Below are positions 23,504-29,825 of a stretch of DNA of 33,235 nucleotides, in pieces. Origin of the DNA: Candidatus Omnitrophota bacterium. GTDB lineage: Bacteria > Omnitrophota > Gorgyraeia > Gygaellales > Profunditerraquicolaceae. The notes beneath the pieces are model-generated. The model was not told where the DNA came from, did no database searches, and saw only the letters and a program-made list of their open reading frames with translations. Location: positions 1 to 33,235 of the forward strand of contig JAGUUJ010000035.1 in assembly GCA_020063525.1 (NCBI GenBank). Reading direction: 5' to 3'. Both the position numbers and the translations under genes were made by a program. The number at the start of each line of letters is the position of its first letter. Within the stretch, counting starts at the first letter, position 1.

Positions 23504-24267
23504 TGGAATCAGCCGGAACCAAACTTAAAAACCTGCGTTTACAAAAGGGCTTAAGCCTTGAAGAAGTACACAAGAAGACGAAAATTCACTTAAATATACT
23601 TAAGGCTATAGAAGAGGATAGTCTCATAAATTTTAGTCCCGTGTATATAAAGGGATTCTTAAAAATCTACTGTAAATTTTTAGGCGTTGACCCGCGGGAT
23701 TACATACCTGATTATAAAGAACCTAAAGCTAAAATTATCTACGTATCGGATTTACAAGAAAAACCCGCGTCATCGTTTAAAATACTTTCATTAAAACTCT
23801 TCTCTATGAAAGCTCTGCATATAAGACCAAAGACAATAGTTACGGTTGCCTTGATACTTATATTTATCATTGGTTTATTTAATTTAGGTAAATTTATCTC
23901 TTCTAAATCAAGCCGCCTGTCCAGAAAAACTGAACTACCTATCGTTGCTTCATCCAAGATAGGCAATAGGGTTCCCATAAGTAAATTACAGAATTCGCCT
24001 GCAGTAAAAATAATAACCTTAGATATACACGCCAAAGAAAATTGCTTTATACAGCTAAAAGCCGATGGCCGGGTTATTTTTCAAACTGTCTTAAAGAAAG
24101 GCAGATCCGAAAGCTGGCAGGCAAAAGATAAAATAGAGCTCTCTTTAGGGAATGCCGGAGTTGTAGAATTGGAAGTGAATGGTAAGCGCATATCGGGCCT
24201 GGGCAGAAGAGGCCAGGCAATTAAGAACATATTGATTACAAAAGAAGGTTTAACCATAAAGCGATGA
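23503..24267 (+). CDS. rodZ: RodZ-like cytoskeletal/helix-turn-helix membrane protein
   Basis: Single-pass membrane protein with an N-terminal cytoplasmic helix-turn-helix and an outer C-terminal beta domain; RodZ links MreB filaments to wall synthesis. Residues 1-70 show KLKNLRLQKGLSLEEVHKKT and the KGFLKIYCKFLGVDP segment typical of RodZ. A hydrophobic helix at about 112-132 (IVTVALILIFIIGLFNLGKFI) is followed by a Ser/Lys linker and a DUF4115-like domain with CFIQLKADGRVIFQTVLKKG, SWQAKDKIELSLGNAG and ISGLGRRGQ. ATG 23503 overlaps the ftsK stop by one base; GTG 23500 is an alternative adding one residue. mreB is not in the window, so the shape role is inferred from the family. Confidence 0.85.
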   Translation: MESAGTKLKNLRLQKGLSLEEVHKKTKIHLNILKAIEEDSLINFSPVYIKGFLKIYCKFLGVDPRDYIPDYKEPKAKIIYVSDLQEKPASSFKILSLKLFSMKALHIRPKTIVTVALILIFIIGLFNLGKFISSKSSRLSRKTELPIVASSKIGNRVPISKLQNSPAVKIITLDIHAKENCFIQLKADGRVIFQTVLKKGRSESWQAKDKIELSLGNAGVVELEVNGKRISGLGRRGQAIKNILITKEGLTIKR

Positions 24268-25583
24268 GAGAGAAAGATAAACCCCGCCCTTGCGTGCAAG
24301 AGCGGGGTAAATATAAGATCGGAATTTTAAGTTTGGGCTGCCCGAGAAACTTAGTGGATTCAGAAAGTATTTTGGGCGGATTAGCCTTGAGAGGATATCC
24401 TATTGTAGATATAGATAAGGCAGATGCGGCAATAGTGAATACCTGCTGCTTCATAGAAGATGCCAAGGCCGAATCAATAGATGCCATATTGGATTTAATT
24501 GATTTAAAAAGAAAAGGCAAACTTAAGAAGCTCATTGTTTATGGTTGCCTTGCACAACGTTATAAAGATAAATTACATAAGGAGCTGCCAGAGGTCGACG
24601 CCTTTGTGGGAAAAATTTCTTTAAATCATAATCTGGCGACGTTTCCTCTTACTCCCAAACATTATGCGTATGTAAAAATCTGCGAAGGCTGTATAAACAA
24701 TTGCAGTTATTGTATTATTCCCAAGATTAAAGGAAGATTCACCAGCCTCGATATAGATTCCATACTTGCTAAAATAGAAAGATTCGATAAGGATAAAGTC
24801 TCGGAGGTGAATATTATCGGCCAGGATATCACGGGTTACGGCCTGGATTCATACGCAAGCACAAGATTACCCGGCCTCTTAAAGAAGATAATAAAGATGA
24901 GCCCAAATATCGGCTGGTTAAGGCTCCTTTATCTGTATCCCAGCCGTATCAGCGATGAATTATTAGATTTGATTAAAAATGAGCCTAAGGTTTGCAAATA
25001 CATCGATTTACCCTTGCAGCACATAAATGACCGTATATTAAATTTAATGCACAGGCAGACGACCAAAGAGGATATCTTAAGGCTCATTGATAAAATTAGA
25101 AAAAAGATTCCCCACATAGCAATACGCACTTCAGTTATAGTGGGATTCCCTTCAGAAACAGAAAAGGATTTTAAGGAATTATTGGGTTTTATCGGGGACG
25201 TAAGGTTTGAGAGGCTGGGTGCGTTTATTTATTCCCGGGAAGAGGGTACGCAGGCATATAATTTTGAAAATCAGATTCCTGAAAAAATAAAAATGGAGCG
25301 TTTTGACACTCTTATGATACAACAGCAAAATATCTCACGGGGCGTGAATAAAAATTTCCTCGGAAAGACCATTGATGTCTTAATAGATGAAAAAGAAGAA
25401 GATGCTTATCCTGCCCTTATACGCAGGGGTGGCGTTTACTTAGGCCGCAGCCAATATGATGCCCCTGAAGTGGATGGCCAGATTTATGTAGATTCTAAGA
25501 AAGCACTAAACGCCGGTGACTTTGTAAAAGTAGAAATCACCGATACCTTAGAATACGATTTAGTGGGTAAGACATTGCCATGA
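24264..25583 (+). CDS. rimO: Ribosomal protein S12 methylthiotransferase RimO
   Basis: Radical-SAM enzyme that adds a methylthio group to an Asp of ribosomal protein S12. The N-terminal UPF0004 domain has SLGCPRNLVDSE (Cys26), NTCC (Cys61/62) and YGCLAQRY (Cys95) for one cluster; the radical SAM motif is CINNCSYC (Cys143, 147, 150) for the other. The TRAM-type C-terminus with RRGGVYLGRSQYDAPEVDG is typical of RimO rather than MiaB. Its first 16 residues are unusual: relatives usually begin a few residues before the GILSLGCP strand, whereas here KPRPCVQERGKYK is encoded by a palindrome at 24281-24308. The ATG overlaps the previous stop (ATGA); GTG 24294 is a possible alternative start. Confidence 0.95.
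   Translation: MREKDKPRPCVQERGKYKIGILSLGCPRNLVDSESILGGLALRGYPIVDIDKADAAIVNTCCFIEDAKAESIDAILDLIDLKRKGKLKKLIVYGCLAQRYKDKLHKELPEVDAFVGKISLNHNLATFPLTPKHYAYVKICEGCINNCSYCIIPKIKGRFTSLDIDSILAKIERFDKDKVSEVNIIGQDITGYGLDSYASTRLPGLLKKIIKMSPNIGWLRLLYLYPSRISDELLDLIKNEPKVCKYIDLPLQHINDRILNLMHRQTTKEDILRLIDKIRKKIPHIAIRTSVIVGFPSETEKDFKELLGFIGDVRFERLGAFIYSREEGTQAYNFENQIPEKIKMERFDTLMIQQQNISRGVNKNFLGKTIDVLIDEKEEDAYPALIRRGGVYLGRSQYDAPEVDGQIYVDSKKALNAGDFVKVEITDTLEYDLVGKTLP
24281..24308. repeat. Palindromic element inside the rimO coding sequence
   Basis: ACCCCGCCCTTGC (24281-24293) pairs with GCAAGAGCGGGGT (24296-24308): 12 of 13 positions match, with a 2-base centre. The same ACCCCGC...GCGGGGT theme occurs downstream of rimO (25584-25659) and, with CACCTT inside, at 10006-10054. 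It lies in frame in the first codons of rimO and codes for about nine residues that have no counterpart expected in the family. Confidence 0.85.
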
Positions 25584-25659
25584 ACCCCGCCCTTCCTAAA
25601 GTATTAGTAAGAGTAATACAAGGAAGAGTGGGGTGTGAATAGGAAAGGAAGAGCGGGGT
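25584..25659. repeat. Three-armed palindromic element overlapping the pgsA start codon
   Basis: Left arm ACCCCGCCCTTCCT (25584-25597) can pair with either of two right arms: AGGAAGAGTGGGGT (25621-25634) or AGGAAGAGCGGGGT (25646-25659). Both leave only one C-A mismatch. An inner stem GTATTA/TAATAC (25601-25606 and 25614-25619) supports the first fold. The second right arm includes the candidate SD AGGA and the first two bases of the pgsA GTG start (25658-25660). The element begins directly after the rimO stop. Confidence 0.85.
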
Positions 25660-26236
25660 GAATATCGCTAACAGATTAACGCTATTAAGAATTGTTCTTA
25701 CTTTTGTATTTATGTTCTTCCTGTTTTGCCACGGGCTGTGGGCAAAAGTCTTAAGTTTGGCGATTTTTATCTTCGCAGCTCTATCGGACTTTTTTGACGG
25801 CAGAATTGCGCATAAGAAAAATATGGTTACTGATTTCGGAAAACTCATGGACCCGATTGCAGACAAGATTTTAGTATTGGCAGCATTCACTGCTTTTGTC
25901 CAGATGCAATTAATCGATGCCTGGATGTTTGTAATTATTGTATCGCGTGAAATATTAATTACATCATTACGCCTATTTGCGCTTAATAAAGGAAAGGTAT
26001 TATCAGCAGCCAAAGCAGGAAAACATAAGACAGTATCTCAGATGGCAGTGATATTCTATATATTAGGATTTATTGTTTTAAAGGAAGTCATGAAGGCATT
26101 TTTCACCTGGAATCCTGCCTGGGAAAGGTTCTTCCGCAATAGTGTGTATGTTCTTATGCTACTCACTGTCGGGCTTACTCTTTATTCAGGCCTCTACTAT
26201 CTTTGGGAGAACCGTAAAGTAATTACTAAACTCTAA
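25658..26236 (+). CDS. pgsA: CDP-diacylglycerol--glycerol-3-phosphate 3-phosphatidyltransferase
   Basis: Membrane enzyme making phosphatidylglycerol phosphate from CDP-diacylglycerol and glycerol 3-phosphate. The 192 residues are mostly hydrophobic, with helices near 8-26, 30-44, 75-95, 110-130 and 150-185. The CDP-alcohol phosphatidyltransferase motif is SDFFDGRIAH...G...D...D, with Asp44, Asp47, Gly48, Gly61, Asp65 and Asp69 in place; the Arg of the usual AR pair is His52 here. NIANRLTLLRI is the standard N-terminus, so GTG 25658 is accepted although it lies in a repeat arm. pgpA, the next pathway step, follows. Confidence 0.93.
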   Translation: MNIANRLTLLRIVLTFVFMFFLFCHGLWAKVLSLAIFIFAALSDFFDGRIAHKKNMVTDFGKLMDPIADKILVLAAFTAFVQMQLIDAWMFVIIVSREILITSLRLFALNKGKVLSAAKAGKHKTVSQMAVIFYILGFIVLKEVMKAFFTWNPAWERFFRNSVYVLMLLTVGLTLYSGLYYLWENRKVITKL

Positions 26237-26255
26237 CCCTTCTTTTTTATCGTGA

Positions 26256-26303
26256 ATCCCGTTAGAAATTTGTATTTCTATCGGGATTTATTTCTAACGG
26301 GAT
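26256..26303. repeat. Three-armed palindromic element overlapping the pgpA start codon
   Basis: Left arm ATCCCGTTAGAAAT (26256-26269) is perfectly inverted at 26290-26303 (14 of 14) and with one mismatch at 26274-26287 (ATTTCTATCGGGAT). The last right arm contains the first two bases of the pgpA ATG (26302-26304). The arrangement of one left arm and two alternative right arms, with the second at the start codon, copies the design at the pgsA start with an unrelated sequence. Confidence 0.88.
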
Positions 26304-26769
26304 GAATATATTCAATTTTATTATCAAGACAATAACGACATTTTTTTATGCAGGGTATCTGCCATTTATACCCGGGACATTTGCCAGTATAGCCGCTATA
26401 TTTCTATTTTATTTCGTCAAAGACAATAATTTTATATATATATTATTAACTCTAACTTTGATAGCCTTAGGATTTTTATTGTCCGGTAGGGCGGAGAAGA
26501 TATTTAATAAGAAAGACGCAGGATGTATTGTGATAGATGAGGTTTCCGGTATGCTATTAAGCCTTATATTTATACCTTACGATATAAAATTAGTAATTCT
26601 GGCCTTTATTTTATTCCGTATCTTAGACGCTTTAAAACCTTTCCCTTTAGATAGACTGCAGAGTTTAACCGGTAGTATAGGCATAATGAGCGATGATATT
26701 GTTGCCGGCCTTTACACGAATATTATTCTTCAAGTAGCTTTAAGATTAGTTTCCTTTAAGACTTCGTAG
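26302..26769 (+). CDS. pgpA: Phosphatidylglycerophosphatase A
   Basis: Membrane phosphatase that converts phosphatidylglycerol phosphate to phosphatidylglycerol, the step after PgsA. The 155 residues match the family length and show YLPFIPGTFASIAA, CIVIDEVSGMLLSL and FRILDALKPFPLDRLQSLTG followed by MSDDIVAGLYTNI, the standard conserved blocks with Asp and Glu residues for metal binding. Four hydrophobic segments are visible. The ATG lies in the last arm of a perfect inverted repeat and has no good ribosome-binding site. The 3' end overlaps the convergent thpR gene by 40 bases. Confidence 0.93.
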   Translation: MNIFNFIIKTITTFFYAGYLPFIPGTFASIAAIFLFYFVKDNNFIYILLTLTLIALGFLLSGRAEKIFNKKDAGCIVIDEVSGMLLSLIFIPYDIKLVILAFILFRILDALKPFPLDRLQSLTGSIGIMSDDIVAGLYTNIILQVALRLVSFKTS

Positions 26770-27299
26770 ATAGGGCCGTGTGGGGTGAGCGTGCTTTTAA
26801 ATAAAGTAATCTTAGTAACATAAAATTCTAACTTTTCCCCGCCTAATTCAGCTTTATTCTTCAAATCCTGAACCAACTTTTCCCGATTTAAAGAAGATCT
26901 TGTTCTGCCGATAGTTATATGCGAAGAAAACGGCCTGTCTTCTTTGGGAATGCCGATTTTGGCGATTTTTTCTTCTAATTCATCGGCTATGCCTTTGGTC
27001 TCTTTATCTCCTGTATCAACGCCTACCCAGATTACGCGGGGAAAATCTATTTTTGGGAATGCCCCCAGAGAAGAAATATGCATCTGAAATTTATTTTTTT
27101 CTCTGGCTATGTCAAAGATAATTTTAGTAATCTTCTCTATTTTTTTATCGTCAATTTCACCCAGGAACTTTAAAGTTAAATGTATGTTATTCGGCTCAAC
27201 CCATTTAACATCTGCTCCTGCGTTCCTTAGTTGTTCTTGAAGATGGCTTAAAGAATTTTTTATTTCGCTGGGTAACTCAATCGCAATAAATGTCCTCAT
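26730..27299 (-). CDS. thpR: RNA 2',3'-cyclic phosphodiesterase (2H phosphoesterase)
   Basis: Member of the 2H phosphoesterase superfamily, formerly called 2'-5' RNA ligase. The two HxTx catalytic motifs are HLTL (His40) and HITI (His127), about 85 residues apart, as required. MRTFIAIELP is the common N-terminus. Length 189 residues. The ATG overlaps the stop of pncC (ATGA), so the two form a minus-strand pair. Its last 40 bases overlap the end of pgpA tail to tail, which leaves no room for a separate terminator between them. Confidence 0.92.
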   Translation of the reverse strand: MRTFIAIELPSEIKNSLSHLQEQLRNAGADVKWVEPNNIHLTLKFLGEIDDKKIEKITKIIFDIAREKNKFQMHISSLGAFPKIDFPRVIWVGVDTGDKETKGIADELEEKIAKIGIPKEDRPFSSHITIGRTRSSLNREKLVQDLKNKAELGGEKLEFYVTKITLFKSTLTPHGPIYEVLKETNLKAT

Positions 27300-27772
27300 A
27301 TCTTAAGCATCCTTTTTAATAATTCTAGACTCTTAAAAACTGCTTTTTTTCTTATAATGGCTCGGTTGCCGCTAAAGTTAAATTTCTTGCAGATTTTCTT
27401 ATTTTTTGTATCAATAGCGATAAATACCGTGCCCACGGGTTTTTCTTTTGAGCCGCCGCCAGGCCCGGCAATCCCTGTTATGCCAATGCCAGAATCTGCC
27501 TTAGCTATTAATCTTACTGATTTTGCCAGGAGTTCAGCTACATTTTTTGAGACCGCGCCTCTTTTGGCAATAATATTTGCGGGTATCTTTAAAATATTTT
27601 CTTTTGCCTTGTTACTATAAACAACCATTCCTAAGATAAAGTATTTAGAACTGCCGGGTATTTGGGTAAGAAAGTTAGAGAGGAGTCCGCCGGTGCAGGA
27701 TTCAGCTACCGCGATAGATTTTTTCTTTTTTATCAAGAGGTTATGTATCTGACTTACAACATGTTCCACCAT
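27296..27772 (-). CDS. pncC: CinA C-terminal domain protein, nicotinamide-nucleotide amidohydrolase type
   Basis: Deamidates NMN to nicotinate mononucleotide in the pyridine nucleotide cycle. Only the CinA C-terminal domain is present: SIAVAESCTGGLLSNFLTQIPGSS with the catalytic Ser-Cys region, VVYSNKAKENIL, GAVSKNVAELLA and GITGIAGPGGGSKEKPVGTVFIA. ATG 27772 (MVEHVVSQIHNLL) gives 158 residues, the standard length; a longer frame to 27832 would run through the promoter and is rejected. The -10 box of its likely promoter ends only about 8 bases before the ATG, so the mRNA may be leaderless or nearly so. Coupled to thpR. Confidence 0.9.
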   Translation of the reverse strand: MVEHVVSQIHNLLIKKKKSIAVAESCTGGLLSNFLTQIPGSSKYFILGMVVYSNKAKENILKIPANIIAKRGAVSKNVAELLAKSVRLIAKADSGIGITGIAGPGGGSKEKPVGTVFIAIDTKNKKICKKFNFSGNRAIIRKKAVFKSLELLKRMLKI

Positions 27773-27779
27773 TAATAAT

Positions 27780-27807
27780 ATTATAACGGTTTTAAATATA
27801 TTGACAA
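27780..27807 (-). promoter_or_regulatory. Promoter for pncC-thpR
   Basis: On the minus strand: TTGTCA (27807-27802), a 16-base spacer, and a perfect TATAAT (27785-27780). Its -35 box overlaps the -35 box of the divergent riboflavin promoter. The expected transcription start falls close to the pncC ATG at 27772. Confidence 0.7.
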
Positions 27808-27828
27808 GATAAGTTTTTTTGTTATAAT
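27801..27828 (+). promoter_or_regulatory. Sigma70-type promoter for the riboflavin operon
   Basis: A perfect TTGACA (27801-27806), a 16-base spacer, and a perfect TATAAT (27823-27828). The expected start is about 27835, a few bases before the FMN riboswitch, so the aptamer is at the very 5' end of the transcript. Confidence 0.9.
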
Positions 27829-27840
27829 ACATTTACGTTA

Positions 27841-27954
27841 ATCTTCGGGAAAGGGCGTAATTCCCAACTGGTAGTAAAGCCTACGAGCTCCGGTTTTTGG
27901 AGCAGATCAAGTGCAATCCTTGAGCCAATAGTTAAAGTCTAGAAGGAAGAAGAT
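27841..27954 (+). ncRNA. FMN riboswitch (RFN element)
   Basis: The element opens ATCTTCGGG, followed by AGGGCGTAATTCCCAACTGG and AGTAAAGCCTACGAGC, a variable hairpin CTCC...GGAG, and the 3' core AATAGTTAAAGTCT, closing with GAAGAT (27949-27954), which pairs with the opening ATCTTC to form P1. These are the conserved blocks of FMN aptamers. It controls ribBA and the genes after it. A terminator follows at once, indicating transcriptional control: with FMN bound, P1 forms and the terminator is free to fold. Confidence 0.96.
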
Positions 27955-27966
27955 TATCAATTTCTT

Positions 27967-27992
27967 ACCCGAAGATTATCTTCGGGTTTTTT
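27967..27992 (+). terminator. Riboswitch-controlled intrinsic terminator
   Basis: ACCCGAAG (27967-27974), loop ATTAT, CTTCGGGT (27980-27987), then a run of T through 27992. The bases CCCGAAGAT (27968-27976) are also perfectly complementary over 9 bases to the first bases of the riboswitch, ATCTTCGGG (27841-27849), giving an antiterminator alternative when P1 is not held by FMN. Confidence 0.93.
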
Positions 27993-27996
27993 ATTA

Positions 27997-28014
27997 ACAC
28001 AGATTACACAGATT
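27997..28014. repeat. Direct 9-base duplication before ribBA
   Basis: ACACAGATT occurs twice in tandem (27997-28005 and 28006-28014), ending 5 bases before the ribBA ATG. It occupies the position of the ribosome-binding site; no Shine-Dalgarno sequence is visible. Confidence 0.85.
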
Positions 28015-28019
28015 AAAAT

Positions 28020-29231
28020 ATGTTCAATACAATCCCAGAAATGTTGGATGACTTAAAAGGTGGCAGGATGGTCATTGTCGTGGATGACGAAGATCGCGAA
28101 AATGAAGGCGACCTGGTAATGGCCGCGTCTAATGTTTTGCCCGATGATATAAATTTTATGGCGAAGAACGGCCGAGGGCTCATCTGTGTGCCTATGGAAG
28201 AAGAGAGATTGAAGGAATTAGCTTTACAGCCAATGCTAGAAGGCAAAGAGCTATATAATAGAAAAGATCCTTTTTCTACTGCCTGGATGATTTCAGTAGA
28301 TGCTGCCAAAGGTATAACCACGGGAATTTCTGCTTATGACCGAGCTCGCACCATAGAAGTTCTTATAAATCCCCAAACCAGGCCTGAAGATTTAATTAGG
28401 CCGGGTCATATTTTTCCTTTGAAGGCACTTAAGGGCGGAGTTTTAGTCAGGGCAGGCCATACTGAGGCAACCATAGATTTTATGAGATTGACCGGTCTTT
28501 ATCCCGCAGGCGTAATATGCGAAATTATGAATGACAATGGTCAGATGGCCAGACTCCCCCAGTTACTGGAATTTGCCCAACAATATAGCCTAAAGATCTG
28601 TTCTATTGCCGACCTTATTCAATACCGTAGGCGTTTCGAAAAATTAATTGAGCGGGTTTCGCAGACTATTATCCCTACAGAATACGGCACTTACAAGTTA
28701 ATATTGTATCGGGATCTGATTAATAACCAGTTTCATATTGCGCTTACTATGGGTGAATTAGATAATACGGCAACGTTTGTCCGGGTGCATTCTGAGTGTC
28801 TAACCGGTGATGTGTTTGGCTCTCTGCGTTGTGATTGCGGAAGGCAATTGAAGATAGCGACGGAGATTATCGGTAAGGAAAAGAAAGGCGTTATCCTTTA
28901 TATGAGCCAAGAGGGCCGCGGTATTGGGCTTGTAGATAAAATCAAGGCCTATAGCTTGCAAGATAAGGGTCTTGATACAGTAGAGGCAAATGAGGCATTA
29001 GGATATAAAGCAGACCTTAGAGATTACGGGATAGGCGCACAAGTTCTTGTAGACTTAGGTCTCAAGAACATTAGACTCCTGACAAATAATCCCCGTAAGA
29101 TTGTAGGTTTAGAGGGCTATGGCCTTGTGGTTATTGAGCGCGTTCCTTTAGAGATTGCACCTAATCCTTTGAATTACAATTATCTCAAGACCAAAAAAGA
29201 AAAACTGGGCCATAATTTGAATATAGATTAA
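28020..29231 (+). CDS. ribBA: Bifunctional DHBP synthase / GTP cyclohydrolase II
   Basis: Supplies both precursors of riboflavin: 3,4-dihydroxy-2-butanone 4-phosphate from ribulose 5-phosphate, and the pyrimidine from GTP. The N-terminal RibB domain (about residues 1-200) has VDDEDRENEGDLVMAA, GKELYNRKDPFSTAW, and GHTEATIDFMRL followed by PAGVICEIMNDNG. The RibA domain (about 205-403) has the zinc cysteines Cys260, Cys271 and Cys273 (CLTGDVFGSLRCDC), YMSQEGRGIGL and RLLTNNPRKI. Both active sites look complete; 403 residues is the usual fused length. The FMN riboswitch and terminator lie directly upstream. There is no clear ribosome-binding site at the ATG. Confidence 0.97.
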   Translation: MFNTIPEMLDDLKGGRMVIVVDDEDRENEGDLVMAASNVLPDDINFMAKNGRGLICVPMEEERLKELALQPMLEGKELYNRKDPFSTAWMISVDAAKGITTGISAYDRARTIEVLINPQTRPEDLIRPGHIFPLKALKGGVLVRAGHTEATIDFMRLTGLYPAGVICEIMNDNGQMARLPQLLEFAQQYSLKICSIADLIQYRRRFEKLIERVSQTIIPTEYGTYKLILYRDLINNQFHIALTMGELDNTATFVRVHSECLTGDVFGSLRCDCGRQLKIATEIIGKEKKGVILYMSQEGRGIGLVDKIKAYSLQDKGLDTVEANEALGYKADLRDYGIGAQVLVDLGLKNIRLLTNNPRKIVGLEGYGLVVIERVPLEIAPNPLNYNYLKTKKEKLGHNLNID

Positions 29232-29232
29232 G

Positions 29233-29255
29233 TGAGCGCATAAGTTGTGTGCTCA
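29233..29255 (+). promoter_or_regulatory. Hairpin just before the ribH ribosome-binding site
   Basis: TGAGCGCA (29233-29240), 7-base loop, TGTGCTCA (29248-29255): 8 pairs including one G-T. It starts two bases after the ribBA stop and ends 2 bases before AAAGGAGG (29258-29265). No T-run follows, so it is not a terminator. The sequence from 29241 to 29266 recurs with 2 changes at 10098-10123. Confidence 0.7.
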
Positions 29256-29269
29256 TTAAAGGAGGAAAA

Positions 29270-29737
29270 ATGGTAAGGACAATAGAAGGTAACTTAATTG
29301 CCAAGGGTAAGAAGTTTGGTATCATTGCCTCGCGTTTTAACGATTTTATTACCAAAGAATTAGTTAGTGGTTGCTTGGATATGTTAACCAGGCACGGAGC
29401 CAATAACGAAGATTTGTCAATCACCTGGGTTCCCGGAGCATTTGAGGTTCCCCTGCTTGCGCAAAGATTGGCGAAATCAAAATCATATGATGCATTGATC
29501 TGTTTAGGTACAATTATCCGGGGCTCGACGCCGCATTTTGAATATATCGCCTCAGAAGTAGCCAAGGGTATAGCCAAAGTTTCATTAGATACGGGCCTGC
29601 CCGTAATCTTTGGTATTATTACTGCGGATACTATTGAACAGGCAATAGAGCGCGCTGGCACAAAAGAAGGGAACAAAGGCAGAGACGCTGCATTATCTGC
29701 TATTGAAATGGTTAATCTATTAACGCAACTAAAATAA
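29270..29737 (+). CDS. ribH: 6,7-dimethyl-8-ribityllumazine synthase
   Basis: Condenses DHBP with the ribitylamino-pyrimidine to lumazine, the penultimate step; family members form pentamers or 60-mers. ATG 29270 is fixed by AAAGGAGG 4 bases upstream and gives 155 residues, the usual length; an in-frame upstream codon at 29249 is discarded. Signatures: GIIASRFNDFITKELVSG, WVPGAFEVPLLAQRLAKS, CLGTIIRGSTPHFEYIASEV with the conserved catalytic His, and LPVIFGIITADTIEQAIERAGTK in two pieces. It has the best ribosome-binding site of the operon, consistent with a need for many subunits. Confidence 0.97.
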   Translation: MVRTIEGNLIAKGKKFGIIASRFNDFITKELVSGCLDMLTRHGANNEDLSITWVPGAFEVPLLAQRLAKSKSYDALICLGTIIRGSTPHFEYIASEVAKGIAKVSLDTGLPVIFGIITADTIEQAIERAGTKEGNKGRDAALSAIEMVNLLTQLK

Positions 29738-29740
29738 CAA

Positions 29741-29822
29741 GTTTCGTTAATTCCGTTAGGATCGTTATGCCCGTTAAGCCAGTTTTTGTTAACGAGCAAA
29801 ACGAACTAAACGAGCAAAACGA
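29741..29822. repeat. Word-repeat region with a 14-base duplication before nusB
   Basis: The first half contains several CGTTA words; the second half contains the near-complementary AACGAGCAAAACGA twice (29791-29804 and 29809-29822), 18 bases apart. The second copy runs right up to the start of nusB (GTG 29823 / ATG 29826), and no Shine-Dalgarno sequence is present. The two halves can form a long imperfect hairpin. Confidence 0.8.
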
Positions 29823-29825
29823 GTG

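Noticed and set aside
27773..27832. Extended PncC start at 27832
   Set aside because: The extension crosses both promoter regions, and MVEHVVSQIHNLL at 27772 is the usual family start.
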